From positions 1 to 47,516 of the forward strand of contig DAOTWY010000100.1 in assembly GCA_034435635.1 (NCBI GenBank): a stretch of DNA of 47,516 nt. The letters run 5' to 3'. Both the position numbers and the translations under genes were made by a program. Source of the DNA: DAOTWY01 sp003696565 (lineage in GTDB: Bacteria; Chloroflexota; Anaerolineae; Aggregatilineales; Phototrophicaceae). Of the stretch, positions 9,502 to 17,492 are shown piece after piece (the first letter of the stretch is position 1; every line of letters starts with the position of its first letter). A model generated the notes under the pieces. It searched no databases. It worked only from the letters and a program-made list of their open reading frames with translations, and was not told the origin of the DNA.

Positions 9502-10083
9502 ATGTCGTTTATAACATCTAAAAACAACGTTGGGCAATGCATGAGCTTAATTCAATCACTCAAAGCGCGTGATCCTGACGCATTTTCACACGTTTTTGAA
9601 ACCCATGCGGATAAAATTTATCGATTAGCTCTGCGTATTTTACATGATGAGCAACAAGCAGATGGCGTTGTGCAAAATACTTTTCTAAAACTGATCGAAC
9701 ATATTGAGTCATTTGAAGAACGCGCCAATCTAAGCACTTGGTTGTATCGTGTAGCATATAATGAATGTATGCAACGCATCCGCCGCGCCAAGCCAGAGAT
9801 CAACATCGATGAAAACCTGATGCCTACTCATTTTATTGATTGGGATACCATCCCCGATGCCGTCTTTTCCAGCCAAGAAACACAAGCTCAAATTCAGCGA
9901 GCAATCGAAACGCTACCACACACACTTAAAACCGTGTTCATTCTCCGCGATATTGAAGAGCTTTCCACTGCCCAAACGGCTCAAATTCTAGGCATTAGTG
10001 AATCAGCGGTCAAAGTTCGTTTGCACCGCGCCCGCTTGATGCTGCGTGAACGGCTAGCAACTTATTTTGAGGATTATGTATGA
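9502..10083 (+). CDS. ECF-family RNA polymerase sigma factor
   Basis: This alternative sigma factor of about 193 residues has region 2 (FETHADKIYRLALRIL, then NLSTWLYRVAYNEC) and region 4 (LPHTLKTVFILRDIEELS, with the helix-turn-helix TAQILGISESAVKVRLHRAR). Region 3 is absent, as in ECF sigmas. The DAEDVVQETF motif of most ECFs reads QADGVVQNTF here. Three in-frame ATGs are possible (9487, 9502, 9541). I chose 9502 because AGGA precedes it by 6 bases, while homology alone begins at 9541. It overlaps the downstream anti-sigma gene by 4 bases (ATGA), so the pair is co-translated. The target promoters are unknown. Confidence 0.9.
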   Translation: MSFITSKNNVGQCMSLIQSLKARDPDAFSHVFETHADKIYRLALRILHDEQQADGVVQNTFLKLIEHIESFEERANLSTWLYRVAYNECMQRIRRAKPEINIDENLMPTHFIDWDTIPDAVFSSQETQAQIQRAIETLPHTLKTVFILRDIEELSTAQTAQILGISESAVKVRLHRARLMLRERLATYFEDYV

Positions 10084-10319
10084 CACTCACATGCGAAGAT
10101 TTAGTGCGCTATCTATCCGATTATATTGATGGTGATTTAGACCCACAACTCACTGAAGCGGCTAAACAACACCTTGCCACATGCCAAAACTGTCGCATTG
10201 TTTTAGATTCCACCCAGCGCACTATTCTGTTTTATAAAGATGACACCACAACCATATCAGCAACCCGCAAAACTGCTCTTTTTGATGAGCTTGCCGACTT
10301 GTTCCAAAAAAAGATGTAA
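10080..10319 (+). CDS. Soluble zinc-finger anti-sigma factor (zf-HC2)
   Basis: This 79-residue protein contains the ZAS signature His31-x3-Cys35-x2-Cys38 in a short helical domain (LVRYLSDYIDGDLD, then QHLATCQNC). Such domains bind ECF sigma factors and block core polymerase binding. Zinc-thiol oxidation can release the sigma. There is no membrane segment or extracellular domain, so the signal should be cytoplasmic, for example redox or metal stress. It starts inside the sigma gene stop, the classic sigma/anti-sigma arrangement. Function is inferred from motif and position. Confidence 0.88.
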   Translation: MTLTCEDLVRYLSDYIDGDLDPQLTEAAKQHLATCQNCRIVLDSTQRTILFYKDDTTTISATRKTALFDELADLFQKKM

Positions 10320-10377
10320 CCTTCTGCCAATTTCTGCATCTAAATAATAAAGCATATCCATTAGGAGGCAGCAAATT

Positions 10378-10581
10378 ATGAATTTTCCAAAAAATGAAGC
10401 AACTTGGGATCGTATCGTCCGTTTTGTTTTAGCAGTTGTGTTGTTTGTAGTCGGTTTAGGTATAGGAGGCATTGTTGGTCTTATTGCCATCTTAGCAGGG
10501 GCTGTCCTTGCCATTACTGGCGCAGTCGGCTTTTGCCCGCTATATCGCGCGTTAGGCATGTCTACTATGCCAAAAGAATAA
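10378..10581 (+). CDS. DUF2892 (YgaP-TM-like) small membrane protein
   Basis: This 67-residue protein has two closely spaced membrane helices (about 14-33 and 35-52) joined by a glycine turn. It ends in FCPLYRALGMST, the conserved tail of DUF2892 proteins. In YgaP such a segment is fused to a rhodanese domain; stand-alone forms have no known activity. AGGAGG lies 10 bases before the start. It lies 58 bases after the anti-sigma gene on the same strand and is probably co-transcribed, so it may be a target or accessory of that regulon. A strong hairpin follows at 10592-10617. Confidence 0.8.
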   Translation: MNFPKNEATWDRIVRFVLAVVLFVVGLGIGGIVGLIAILAGAVLAITGAVGFCPLYRALGMSTMPKE

Positions 10582-10591
10582 CTTATATAAT

Positions 10592-10617
10592 AGGGGTACG
10601 GCACACATCGTACCCCT
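10592..10617. terminator. Bidirectional intrinsic terminator
   Basis: AGGGGTACG (10592-10600) and CGTACCCCT (10609-10617) form a perfect 9-bp stem with an 8-base loop, followed by a short T-rich tail. It sits between the convergent DUF2892 and HAD genes and can serve both. Confidence 0.7.
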
Positions 10618-10627
10618 TATCCATTCT

Positions 10628-11299
10628 CTAAAGCACCTCAAACAACTGTGTTAAATCATCCAGCAAGTAATCCGGCTGAGCAGCCGCTAATGCCTGTTGA
10701 TCTTCAAAGCCAGTTCGCACAGCGATCACACGCATATCATTGGCACGGGCAGCCTCTATATCCATGACGGTGTCCCCAATCACCACACACTGACGCGGCG
10801 AAATACGTGCCTGTGTATATGCTTTAGCACGTTCCAACGCCAAGCGTGGCAAGTCATTACGATCAATCGATTCACTGCCAAATGCACCAATTTTGAACCA
10901 CTCCCACATAAAACCCGCATCTTCCAACTTAATCCGTGCGGATGTGGGCGCATTCCCCGTCACCAACCCTAAAATCACATCTGGCATCTGTCGTAGCCGT
11001 GTGACAGCTTGCATCGCCCCGGGAAGCGGCGAACTAGGATAATCCTTAATATGATGCGCCATGTGTTTGCCCATCGCTGCTACAAATTCCGGCATCCGCT
11101 CTCCAATTTGATGCTGTGTATACCCATGTTCAGCTAGCAGTGTCGTAAGGGTATACCAGTCTGTTTTGCCACCAAAGTGATGTGTTTCAACTGTGGAAGC
11201 AGTACCAAACACTTCGATCATCGCATCGCGGGTAGAAAGCCGCCCCGCGCCTTTGGTCTTTAATAACGTCCCATCAATATCAAACAAAATTAACCGCAT
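10628..11299 (-). CDS. HAD-superfamily phosphatase (phosphoglycolate phosphatase-like)
   Basis: This 223-residue HAD hydrolase has motif I DIDGTLL at residues 6-12 (Asp nucleophile and acid/base Asp). Motif II is the Thr of GLVTGN, motif III a Lys downstream, and motif IV GDTVMDIEAA. The alpha-helical cap between motifs I and II is of the C1 type found in Gph and PGMB phosphatases. It should remove phosphate from a small metabolite in the cytoplasm; 2-phosphoglycolate is the family default, not proven. The gene stands alone between two terminators. Confidence 0.85.
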   Translation of the reverse strand: MRLILFDIDGTLLKTKGAGRLSTRDAMIEVFGTASTVETHHFGGKTDWYTLTTLLAEHGYTQHQIGERMPEFVAAMGKHMAHHIKDYPSSPLPGAMQAVTRLRQMPDVILGLVTGNAPTSARIKLEDAGFMWEWFKIGAFGSESIDRNDLPRLALERAKAYTQARISPRQCVVIGDTVMDIEAARANDMRVIAVRTGFEDQQALAAAQPDYLLDDLTQLFEVL

Positions 11300-11334
11300 G
11301 ATGATTCCTCCGCCGCCATTATATCAGAGGAATC

Positions 11335-11367
11335 AAAAAAGACAGGCTTATGGTTCCTGTCCTTTTT
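11335..11367. terminator. Intrinsic terminator after the thioredoxin gene
   Basis: GACAGG (11341-11346) pairs with CCTGTC (11356-11361) around a 9-base loop. A-runs and T-runs on either side give a proper T-tail on the minus strand. It lies about 75 bases past the thioredoxin stop and just ahead of the HAD gene start. Confidence 0.75.
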
Positions 11368-11439
11368 GATATGGGGCTAATTTTGATTGCCCCCACCTCA
11401 TTCATGCGATGGATAGATTTACCTTAAAGCGCATGCTTG

Positions 11440-12195
11440 TTAATCTTCTGGCTCGTTAACCGCCTCAGCAGGTTGTTCTGGAATTTCCAACTCAATCAAC
11501 TTATCCAACAATTCACGGAAGGCTGGTTCTGGAAAAGCACCCGGCTGACTAAATACAATACTGCGTGATTTGAACATCATAATGGTTGGGATGCTCATAA
11601 TCTTGAAATATTGTGAAAGCCCAGGGTTTTCATCCACGTTCACCTTAACGATGCGTACCTTCCCCGCATACTCAGCCGCTAACTTGTCCAAAATCGGCGC
11701 GACCATCCGGCACGGACCACACCATTCCGCCCAAAAATCTACTAATACAGGCAGCTCATAATCGATCACTTCTTTCTGAAATGTTTCATCAGTCACGATG
11801 ACAGGGGTTGTATCCACTTTAGAATTCTCCTTAATTGATTGTATTGGTGTCGTTTCTCCGACAACCTCGTTTGACTTAAGTTTTGATTTGAGTAATTCAA
11901 CTGCCAAAGGCACATCTGTTCCCCACGGTTTCTTACGCCGCACCAGTTCCTCACCTTGATACAAGGCTATCAACCAAGTATGTCCATTCAACGCCTGGAA
12001 CCGCTCCGCAGCGATAGGATTCTCTGCCAAGTTCAGCTTAGCAAATGTGATGTCAGGATGTTGATCTGCTGCTTTTTTGAATTGTGCGCTAAAATCCCCC
12101 CGCACATCTTGCCCAACAAGCAACAACATCACTGCCTCTTTTTGAACCACTGGTTCAAAATTGTCATCGTTTAAAACAACAATTTTTTCGGACAT
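11440..12195 (-). CDS. Tandem thioredoxin-fold protein, only the second domain with an active site
   Basis: This 251-residue cytoplasmic protein is made of two thioredoxin folds. Residues 1-108 keep thioredoxin-like strands (ITFAKLNLAENP) but have no CxxC. Residues 130-240 are a canonical thioredoxin with W158-C-G-P-C162, the following DKLAAEYAGKVRIVKVNVDE, and the cis-Pro of SIPTIMMF. The active half reduces disulfides. The inactive half may bind clients or regulators, as in some trimmed PDI-like proteins; this is inference. MsrA, a thioredoxin-dependent enzyme, is encoded in the same window. The gene is single and ends at the terminator 11335-11367. Confidence 0.87.
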   Translation of the reverse strand: MSEKIVVLNDDNFEPVVQKEAVMLLLVGQDVRGDFSAQFKKAADQHPDITFAKLNLAENPIAAERFQALNGHTWLIALYQGEELVRRKKPWGTDVPLAVELLKSKLKSNEVVGETTPIQSIKENSKVDTTPVIVTDETFQKEVIDYELPVLVDFWAEWCGPCRMVAPILDKLAAEYAGKVRIVKVNVDENPGLSQYFKIMSIPTIMMFKSRSIVFSQPGAFPEPAFRELLDKLIELEIPEQPAEAVNEPED

Positions 12196-12313
12196 GGTAT
12201 TGAATTTCTCCTTCTCTTTATTATTGACGCACGCATAACAATCAACCTTACTTGACAGATGACATGAATTGCCTTATGATTTCCCCCCTTCTAAGAAGGG
12301 AGACCAGATCAAT

Positions 12314-12856
12314 ATGGACAAAAGACCTGTTACGCTTGTTGTATCCCGTAAGGTAAAGCGGGGTTTTCAAGATGCCTATGAAGTTTGGCTGACCGGTGTT
12401 AACCATGCTGCGGCACAATTCCCTGGCTATGCCGGTGCCAATATCATCCGCCAAGCAGACACCGGCGAGTATGTGCTGCTGCTCTGGTTTGATAACGAAG
12501 AAAATTTAATGCGATGGCAAGAATCAGAAGTATTAGCTAGCTGGTTGCGCCGCGTTCAACCAATGATTGAAGCCGAGAATATTCAAATTACACATGGCTT
12601 TGAATATTGGTTTACGCCACCCACTAAACAAACCAAAGACACACCACCCCGCTGGAAACAAGATTTAATTACCTGGGCTGCCTTATGCCCGCTGGTATAT
12701 CTTTCTAGCTTGACAATTGACCGTATGATGGCTGACTTCCCGCCATTTTTGCGGGTGATGATTAGTGTTGGCATTCTCGTATTAGTGATGTCTTATATCG
12801 CCATGCCAACCATCACACACTATCTAAAACCTTGGTTGACCAAGCCACAAGACTAG
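12314..12856 (+). CDS. ABM-domain protein with two C-terminal membrane helices
   Basis: This 180-residue protein has an N-terminal dimeric alpha/beta-barrel of the antibiotic biosynthesis monooxygenase type (residues 5-100: TLVVSRKVKRG, GANIIRQ, YVLLLWFDNEENL). Two membrane helices follow, near 115-135 and 145-165. This matches the COG3224-type membrane-linked ABM proteins. The fold binds heme or quinone-like ligands in some families; no substrate is evident here. The start at residue 16 of the longer frame was chosen because AAGGGAGA precedes it at proper spacing. Convergent with the gamma-glutamyltransferase gene. Confidence 0.8.
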   Translation: MDKRPVTLVVSRKVKRGFQDAYEVWLTGVNHAAAQFPGYAGANIIRQADTGEYVLLLWFDNEENLMRWQESEVLASWLRRVQPMIEAENIQITHGFEYWFTPPTKQTKDTPPRWKQDLITWAALCPLVYLSSLTIDRMMADFPPFLRVMISVGILVLVMSYIAMPTITHYLKPWLTKPQD

Positions 12857-12944
12857 ACACCTAGTTGGCTATAATGCTCTTTTAGAAAATCCCTGTGTAT
12901 GCCAGATGTATCATTGATCGCTTAAGGCACATGGTAAGCCTTGG

Positions 12945-14570
12945 TTAAAATGCCGCCACCAGCCCATCCTTGCGCGGGTCGCTCCCCCCAAATAAGACTC
13001 CTGTCTGCGCATCACGGCGGATGATTTGCCCACTACCGAATAAAGCCCGCCCTTGCCCGCTTACAGGGCGGATTATATGCCCCATTTCTGCGAGTTTCGC
13101 CATAGTCTTAAAGCTGATGCCTTCTTCAATTGCCAACTCACTACCTGATGTCCCTTCCGTCAAACACCAGCGTGGGCGGTCTAACGCTTCTTGAGGGTTA
13201 AGTAAGTCATCTATCATCGCCGTGATAACCTGTAAATGCCCTTGTGGCTGCATAAACCCGCCCATCACACCAAAGGCTGCCCACAATTCGCTATCTTTGG
13301 TTGCCATACCAGGGATAATCGTGTGATAAGGTCGCTTATTGCCACCGTATGCGTTCGGGTGTCCAGCATCTAAGACGAAGTTTGCCCCCCGATTCTGCAA
13401 AAATATCCCTGTCCCTTTGGCGACGATTCCACTTCCAAAGCCCATATACAAACTGTTGATAAATGAGCAGGCGTTCCCCTCACCATCCACCACACACAGA
13501 TAAATTGTGTCTGATGTATTAGGGGGAATACCAAAAGATGGATGCTGCGCTTTATTCGGGTCAATCAACATCCGCCGTTGATCTGCATAATCATCACTGA
13601 GCAACGCCGCAACGGATATATCCATCGCATCCGGGTCAGCGATATATCGCCTTGCATCAGCAAATGCCAAGCGCATCGCTTCTACCATCAAATGCAAGCG
13701 TTCAGGATCATCCCACGGCATACCCGCCAAATTAAACCCGCGCACCACATTCAACGCCTGCAACGCTGCCAATCCTTGCCCATTGGGTGGATGCTCATGC
13801 ACCGTGATTCCGTTGTAATCCACACTGATTGAATCTCCCCAAGTAGATCGGTGATTCTTCAAGTCATCCAGCGTCATCACGCCACCTAATTCTTGTACCG
13901 TCTGGACAATCGCCTGCGCAATCTCACCGGTGTAAAACGCTTCTGGTCCACCTTCCGCCACTGCACGAAACGTGCGCGCCAAACCAGGTAATCGCACAAC
14001 CTGCCCTACAGATGGCGACTTGCCACCAGGCAGATAATCCTCTGTGTATGGGCTTTCTTGTAAAAACTTTTGCACACGCGGCAACCCCCAAGAAGCCCCA
14101 AACACCGGTGAGACCGCATAGCCCTGTTCAGCATAATAAATAGCATCTACCAACACATCCGCCAGCGTCATTGTGCCATGCCGCGCCAGCAAATCGTGCC
14201 ACCCCATTGCTGCACCAGGGACAGTAACAGCGTGGACGCTGCGTTCTGGAATACTATCGGTAATACCTAGTGATGCCAAGTGATCGATGCTCGCGGCAGC
14301 AGGCGCACGCCCACTCCCATTTAACGCTGTGATCTGCTTTGTACGCGCATCATAATACAACGCAAAGCAATCCCCACCGATGCCGGTTGAGGCTGGTGCA
14401 GTCACATTCATCACCGCTGCCGCGGCAATCGCCGCATCTGCTGCATTACCACCTTGCCGTAAAATAGCTAATCCTGCTTGTGAGGCTAAGGGATTGCTAG
14501 CCGCCACCATCCCACGCCGCGCTATCACCATCGACCGACGCGACTCAAAATCAAAGCTCATTGGCTTCAT
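12945..14570 (-). CDS. Gamma-glutamyltransferase family protein
   Basis: This 541-residue Ntn-hydrolase is of usual family length. Autocleavage should occur before Thr355, in the motif SDTIYLCVVD (TTHYSVVD in well-studied enzymes), giving large and small subunits. Other family blocks are present: GGNAADAAIA near residue 35, the oxyanion and substrate loop TGIGGDCF, and GGFMQPQGHLQV near the end. No signal peptide is seen, so it looks cytoplasmic and resembles YwrD-type members, which may act on gamma-glutamyl compounds other than secreted glutathione. Its start overlaps the end of the J-like gene by 4 bases, so the two are translationally coupled. Confidence 0.9.
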   Translation of the reverse strand: MKPMSFDFESRRSMVIARRGMVAASNPLASQAGLAILRQGGNAADAAIAAAAVMNVTAPASTGIGGDCFALYYDARTKQITALNGSGRAPAAASIDHLASLGITDSIPERSVHAVTVPGAAMGWHDLLARHGTMTLADVLVDAIYYAEQGYAVSPVFGASWGLPRVQKFLQESPYTEDYLPGGKSPSVGQVVRLPGLARTFRAVAEGGPEAFYTGEIAQAIVQTVQELGGVMTLDDLKNHRSTWGDSISVDYNGITVHEHPPNGQGLAALQALNVVRGFNLAGMPWDDPERLHLMVEAMRLAFADARRYIADPDAMDISVAALLSDDYADQRRMLIDPNKAQHPSFGIPPNTSDTIYLCVVDGEGNACSFINSLYMGFGSGIVAKGTGIFLQNRGANFVLDAGHPNAYGGNKRPYHTIIPGMATKDSELWAAFGVMGGFMQPQGHLQVITAMIDDLLNPQEALDRPRWCLTEGTSGSELAIEEGISFKTMAKLAEMGHIIRPVSGQGRALFGSGQIIRRDAQTGVLFGGSDPRKDGLVAAF

Positions 14571-15046
14571 GCTGTGGGCTTATCCTTCCTCATTTCATAG
14601 ATTTCGTCAGTAGGTTGTTTGAAGATATAGGTTTGCTCATTCCCTACCACGCTGATACCAACAAGCTCCCAGCCTTCACTTCCTAACATATTCACAACAT
14701 CATGGAATTTGCTGTTTTTGAGGTGAGGTTGTTGTTCCCCGTTGATGTAATATTTGGTGGTGCCATAGTTACGAGTTGAAAGCAATGTTAGATAAGCCCA
14801 ACGCTGCTCAACTTGGTTTTGCCGCGCACGTTTTTGTTGTTCTGCCTGCAAAAATTCATCATAGCGTTTACGGTTGTGGGGATCCATCAAAATATCGTAG
14901 GCTTCTTTGAGTTCCCGTGCGCCGGGTTCTGCAGCACTACGATATTGCTTTGCCTTTTGCCGAAATGCCTGTTTTATCTCATCCGGGCTGGCGTTTTCAT
15001 CCACACCTAAAATTGCATAATAATCTTTCACAATAGCCATAATCAT
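14567..15046 (-). CDS. J-like domain protein without HPD, with a DUF4177-like C-terminus
   Basis: This 159-residue protein has residues 7-70 aligning to a DnaJ domain: DYYAILGVDENASPDEIK, then helix II, then LKEAYDILMDPHNRKRYDEF. The loop that should hold HPD reads YRSAAEPG, so it cannot activate DnaK in the known way. Residues 85-150 resemble DUF4177, with WAYLTLLSTRNYG, a variable loop, then MLGSEGWELVGI and a final YIFKQP. That combination is unusual; DUF4177 proteins are tiny beta-alpha-beta units of unknown role. The gene is coupled to the gamma-glutamyltransferase gene. Function unknown. Confidence 0.8.
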   Translation of the reverse strand: MIMAIVKDYYAILGVDENASPDEIKQAFRQKAKQYRSAAEPGARELKEAYDILMDPHNRKRYDEFLQAEQQKRARQNQVEQRWAYLTLLSTRNYGTTKYYINGEQQPHLKNSKFHDVVNMLGSEGWELVGISVVGNEQTYIFKQPTDEIYEMRKDKPTA

Positions 15047-15104
15047 GTCCTGATAATGTGATATTCATCAGTTTGATTCTAGGCTATCGTGGTTGATTAG
15101 GCAA

Positions 15105-15542
15105 TTACCCGGTGGTCTGTACCTGACGTTTTCGATGGAAATCGTTAATAAACTGAATACCTTCTTCAACAGATTTCACAATTTTCTTGCGCTCTTGGTC
15201 AGGTGTTGCGTTCAGCATAATCGTTAAGTGCTGTTCTTGCATAATGGTTTTAGCCACCATTGCCACTGGCACAGCACTTAAGTCCACCTTCGCATTCATC
15301 GTCAGGCTTGTTTTTTGTGCAACAGACATATTCTGCCGTGAAAATTTACGCACATCGCTAAAATCATAGATCACACCACGCGCAAGCATACCAACCTGTT
15401 GTATCACACTGAACATCCATCCATAAACCTGCTGGGTGCTTTCCGCTGTCAATTCTTTTTTATACCGAACAATCAAAATGCGATTCCGATCATCAAATTG
15501 TGTTGTGACTAATGATGTATGAAGAGGAGGTGGCAGTTCCAT
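15105..15542 (-). CDS. Uncharacterised small protein, possible STAS/SpoIIAA-like fold
   Basis: I do not recognise this 145-residue protein with confidence. It starts with a strand pair (LHTSLVTTQFDDRNRILIVRY), has a helix near residues 35-55, then GVIYDFSDVRKFSR and a long helical tail. The order of strands and helices and the acidic turn after VIYDFSD recall STAS/SpoIIAA-like domains, but no phospho-Ser motif stands out. The start at 15542 was chosen because AAGGGA lies about 10 bases upstream; a longer form of 156 residues is possible. It is cytoplasmic, with no signal or membrane segment. Confidence 0.65.
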   Translation of the reverse strand: MELPPPLHTSLVTTQFDDRNRILIVRYKKELTAESTQQVYGWMFSVIQQVGMLARGVIYDFSDVRKFSRQNMSVAQKTSLTMNAKVDLSAVPVAMVAKTIMQEQHLTIMLNATPDQERKKIVKSVEEGIQFINDFHRKRQVQTTG

Positions 15543-15628
15543 GATTTTATTTCCCTTAAAATATATTTTCTTCATAAATATTAACGAACTGTCATGTTCG
15601 AGTCAATTTGAATTTTCAAACACTCGGC

Positions 15629-15979
15629 TTATAGCATCAGCACCACGCCCATCACAAACTCAAAAATAAACAACACAGTATACTGTGCATCCAGCGTGAC
15701 TTTATCCACCAGATAGCCACCAATCCGTGCAACAGCAGCAATTAAATACGCCAAACCCGCCACCTGTAACGCCGCTGGTTCGCCTAATATCAACGGCATC
15801 ACCCCCAAACCGATGAAAAAACCGCCCAAATTCACACGACCTTCTGCTAATCCACGTTCATCCAATACCTGCATGTGAATCAAAGCAGCGGCACGGCGCG
15901 GTTGTAACACGCCAATCACCCCAAATAAGACAATCCCCAATAAACCGATCACCTGTAAAATTGTGATAATAGTTTCCAT
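15629..15979 (-). CDS. Four-helix membrane protein, DUF4345-like
   Basis: This 116-residue protein has four hydrophobic helices (about 5-25, 48-64, 68-86, 97-116). The segment GRVNLGGFFIGLGVMPLI, followed by AVARIGGYLVD, fits the DUF4345 pattern. The function of the family is not established. It lies within a minus-strand run of small genes with short gaps and is probably co-transcribed with its neighbours. Confidence 0.7.
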   Translation of the reverse strand: METIITILQVIGLLGIVLFGVIGVLQPRRAAALIHMQVLDERGLAEGRVNLGGFFIGLGVMPLILGEPAALQVAGLAYLIAAVARIGGYLVDKVTLDAQYTVLFIFEFVMGVVLML

Positions 15980-16016
15980 TTATTTACCCCTCACTTACCC
16001 CATTGGTTTTATCACT

Positions 16017-16370
16017 TTATAAAAAATGCTTGACTAACAACACCACACCCATCGCAATCCCCCACACAATATAGCCGCCTACAATGGTTTGAATGAGGCT
16101 ATACCCTGCCTTGCTCAACTGCCACACCACCAGCATAAAAATCAGCGTTGGTATGATATTAATAAACAAGGCTTGGTTAAATTCCACCAGTTCCTTTTGC
16201 TTGTCCTCCGCCCCAGCGTAAATAATCCACATCCCAAGCGGTATATTCATCGGCATGACAGCAACAATTGCCGAGAGAGTCTTGCTATAATTCCGCAAAA
16301 TTGCAATCGCGATGATAATGAAAATCGACACAACTACAGGAAGTATTTTGCTCCAATTAATCGCAATCAT
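16017..16370 (-). CDS. Small four-helix membrane protein, GlpM/DUF3147-like (tentative)
   Basis: This 117-residue protein has four membrane helices. Helix 1-2 includes RNYSKTLSAIVAVMPMNIPLG, a long amphipathic turn that recalls GlpM-type proteins (SRRxxPxLAGWLAGLPLTSGP in that family). The assignment is tentative. The start overlaps the stop of the universal stress protein gene by 4 bases, so the two are translated from one message. It may act as a membrane partner of the stress protein; this is inference from coupling only. Confidence 0.65.
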   Translation of the reverse strand: MIAINWSKILPVVVSIFIIIAIAILRNYSKTLSAIVAVMPMNIPLGMWIIYAGAEDKQKELVEFNQALFINIIPTLIFMLVVWQLSKAGYSLIQTIVGGYIVWGIAMGVVLLVKHFL

Positions 16371-16819
16371 AAGCTATCTTTCATCGTCTTAGCTGGCACA
16401 ACCACTACCGGACATTGCGCATCGTTTAAGACCTTTTGCGTCACACTGCCAATTAATAAGCGATTAAAATCAGATTGACCGCGTGTAGACATCACAATCG
16501 CATCCACCTCATAATCCTGCGCGGCTTCAACAATACAAACAGACGGTGCCCCTACACGGATTTCCGCCTCCACCTGATGCGTCGTATCTTTCCGCAACAC
16601 CGCCCCCAGTTGCTTCAGATATTCCGTCGCATGGTCAATCATCTCCTGTTTGATGCTGTCTGTGTTCTTAAATTTATATCGACTAAATAGATTATTGTTT
16701 TCCTCCACAACCGTCATAATAATGAGCTTGCCTTCTGGCGCAAGTAATCGTTGCGCAAACGGGATCGCCTGTTCAGCAAACGACGATTCATCTAATGGCA
16801 CAAGCACTTTTTGCAACAT
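16367..16819 (-). CDS. Universal stress protein (UspA family)
   Basis: This 150-residue single-domain UspA protein opens with KVLVPLDESSFAEQAIPFA and closes with MSTRGQSDFNRLLIGSVTQK and a final CPVVVVPA strand. The ATP-binding signature G-x2-G-x9-G-S is nearly intact, with Asp in place of the second Gly, so nucleotide binding is likely but not certain. The protein is cytoplasmic. AGGGGG sits 8 bases before the start. The small membrane gene downstream overlaps its stop. Confidence 0.9.
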   Translation of the reverse strand: MLQKVLVPLDESSFAEQAIPFAQRLLAPEGKLIIMTVVEENNNLFSRYKFKNTDSIKQEMIDHATEYLKQLGAVLRKDTTHQVEAEIRVGAPSVCIVEAAQDYEVDAIVMSTRGQSDFNRLLIGSVTQKVLNDAQCPVVVVPAKTMKDSL

Positions 16820-16893
16820 CAGGTTTCCCCCTGAAAATTAATAAACACTCATAGCATAATTGTACCTGTGCCACGTGGAGAAAGGAATAAACA

Positions 16894-17427
16894 ATGGAAG
16901 TAGCAACATTAGCGGGTGGATGTTTTTGGTGTTTAGAGGCAGTTTATGATCAACTAAAAGGTGTTCATGATGTGGTTTCCGGTTATGCAGGCGGTCACGT
17001 GGAAAACCCTTCCTATCAAGCTGTTTGCACTGGCACAACCGGGCATGCAGAAGTAATACAAATTACATTTGACCCATCTGTCATTTCATTCGCGGATTTA
17101 CTGCGTGTCTTTTTCACAATTCACGACCCGACAACACTGAATCGCCAAGGTGCAGATATTGGAACACAATATCGTTCTGCTATTTTTTACCATTCAGAAG
17201 CGCAAAAAAACACCGCCCAAGCCATCATCCAAGAAGCGCAAGCCATGTGGGATAACCCAATTGTGACTGAAGTTACACCGTTTGATCATTTTTATCCCGC
17301 TGAGGATTATCATCAAGAATACTTTGCCAAAAATCCCAATCAGGGCTATTGCCAAATGGTTGTCGCGCCTAAGGTCGCAAAATTCCGTAAACAATATCTA
17401 CACATGCTTAAGGATGAAGCGAAGTGA
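16894..17427 (+). CDS. msrA: Peptide methionine-S-sulfoxide reductase
   Basis: This 177-residue MsrA has the catalytic motif GCFWC at 9-13 (nucleophile Cys10). Family blocks present include VVSGYAGGHVENPSY, TTGHAEVIQITFDP, FFTIHDPTTLNRQGAD and YHQEYF. A Cys in the C-terminal NQGYCQMVV is a possible resolving residue. It repairs the S-epimer of oxidised methionine using thioredoxin, and an active-site thioredoxin is encoded at 11440-12195. AAAGGA precedes the start. The gene is a single unit and ends at a 12-bp perfect inverted repeat. Confidence 0.95.
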   Translation: MEVATLAGGCFWCLEAVYDQLKGVHDVVSGYAGGHVENPSYQAVCTGTTGHAEVIQITFDPSVISFADLLRVFFTIHDPTTLNRQGADIGTQYRSAIFYHSEAQKNTAQAIIQEAQAMWDNPIVTEVTPFDHFYPAEDYHQEYFAKNPNQGYCQMVVAPKVAKFRKQYLHMLKDEAK

Positions 17428-17444
17428 GATCGGATACAGATACA

Positions 17445-17469
17445 ATTGAGGGGCATGATGCCCCTCAAT
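17445..17469. terminator. Bidirectional terminator between msrA and sat
   Basis: ATTGAGGGGCAT (17445-17456) and ATGCCCCTCAAT (17458-17469) are exact inverse copies around a single base. The practical stem is GGGGC/GCCCC plus the flanking pairs. It lies 18 bases past the msrA stop and 24 bases before the stop of the convergent sat gene. Confidence 0.75.
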
Positions 17470-17492
17470 ACTCCCCTCTGGCTTAATTACCG

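Noticed and set aside
12923..12942. AAGGC/GCCTT pair after the gamma-glutamyltransferase gene
   Set aside because: A 5-bp stem with no T-tail on either strand.
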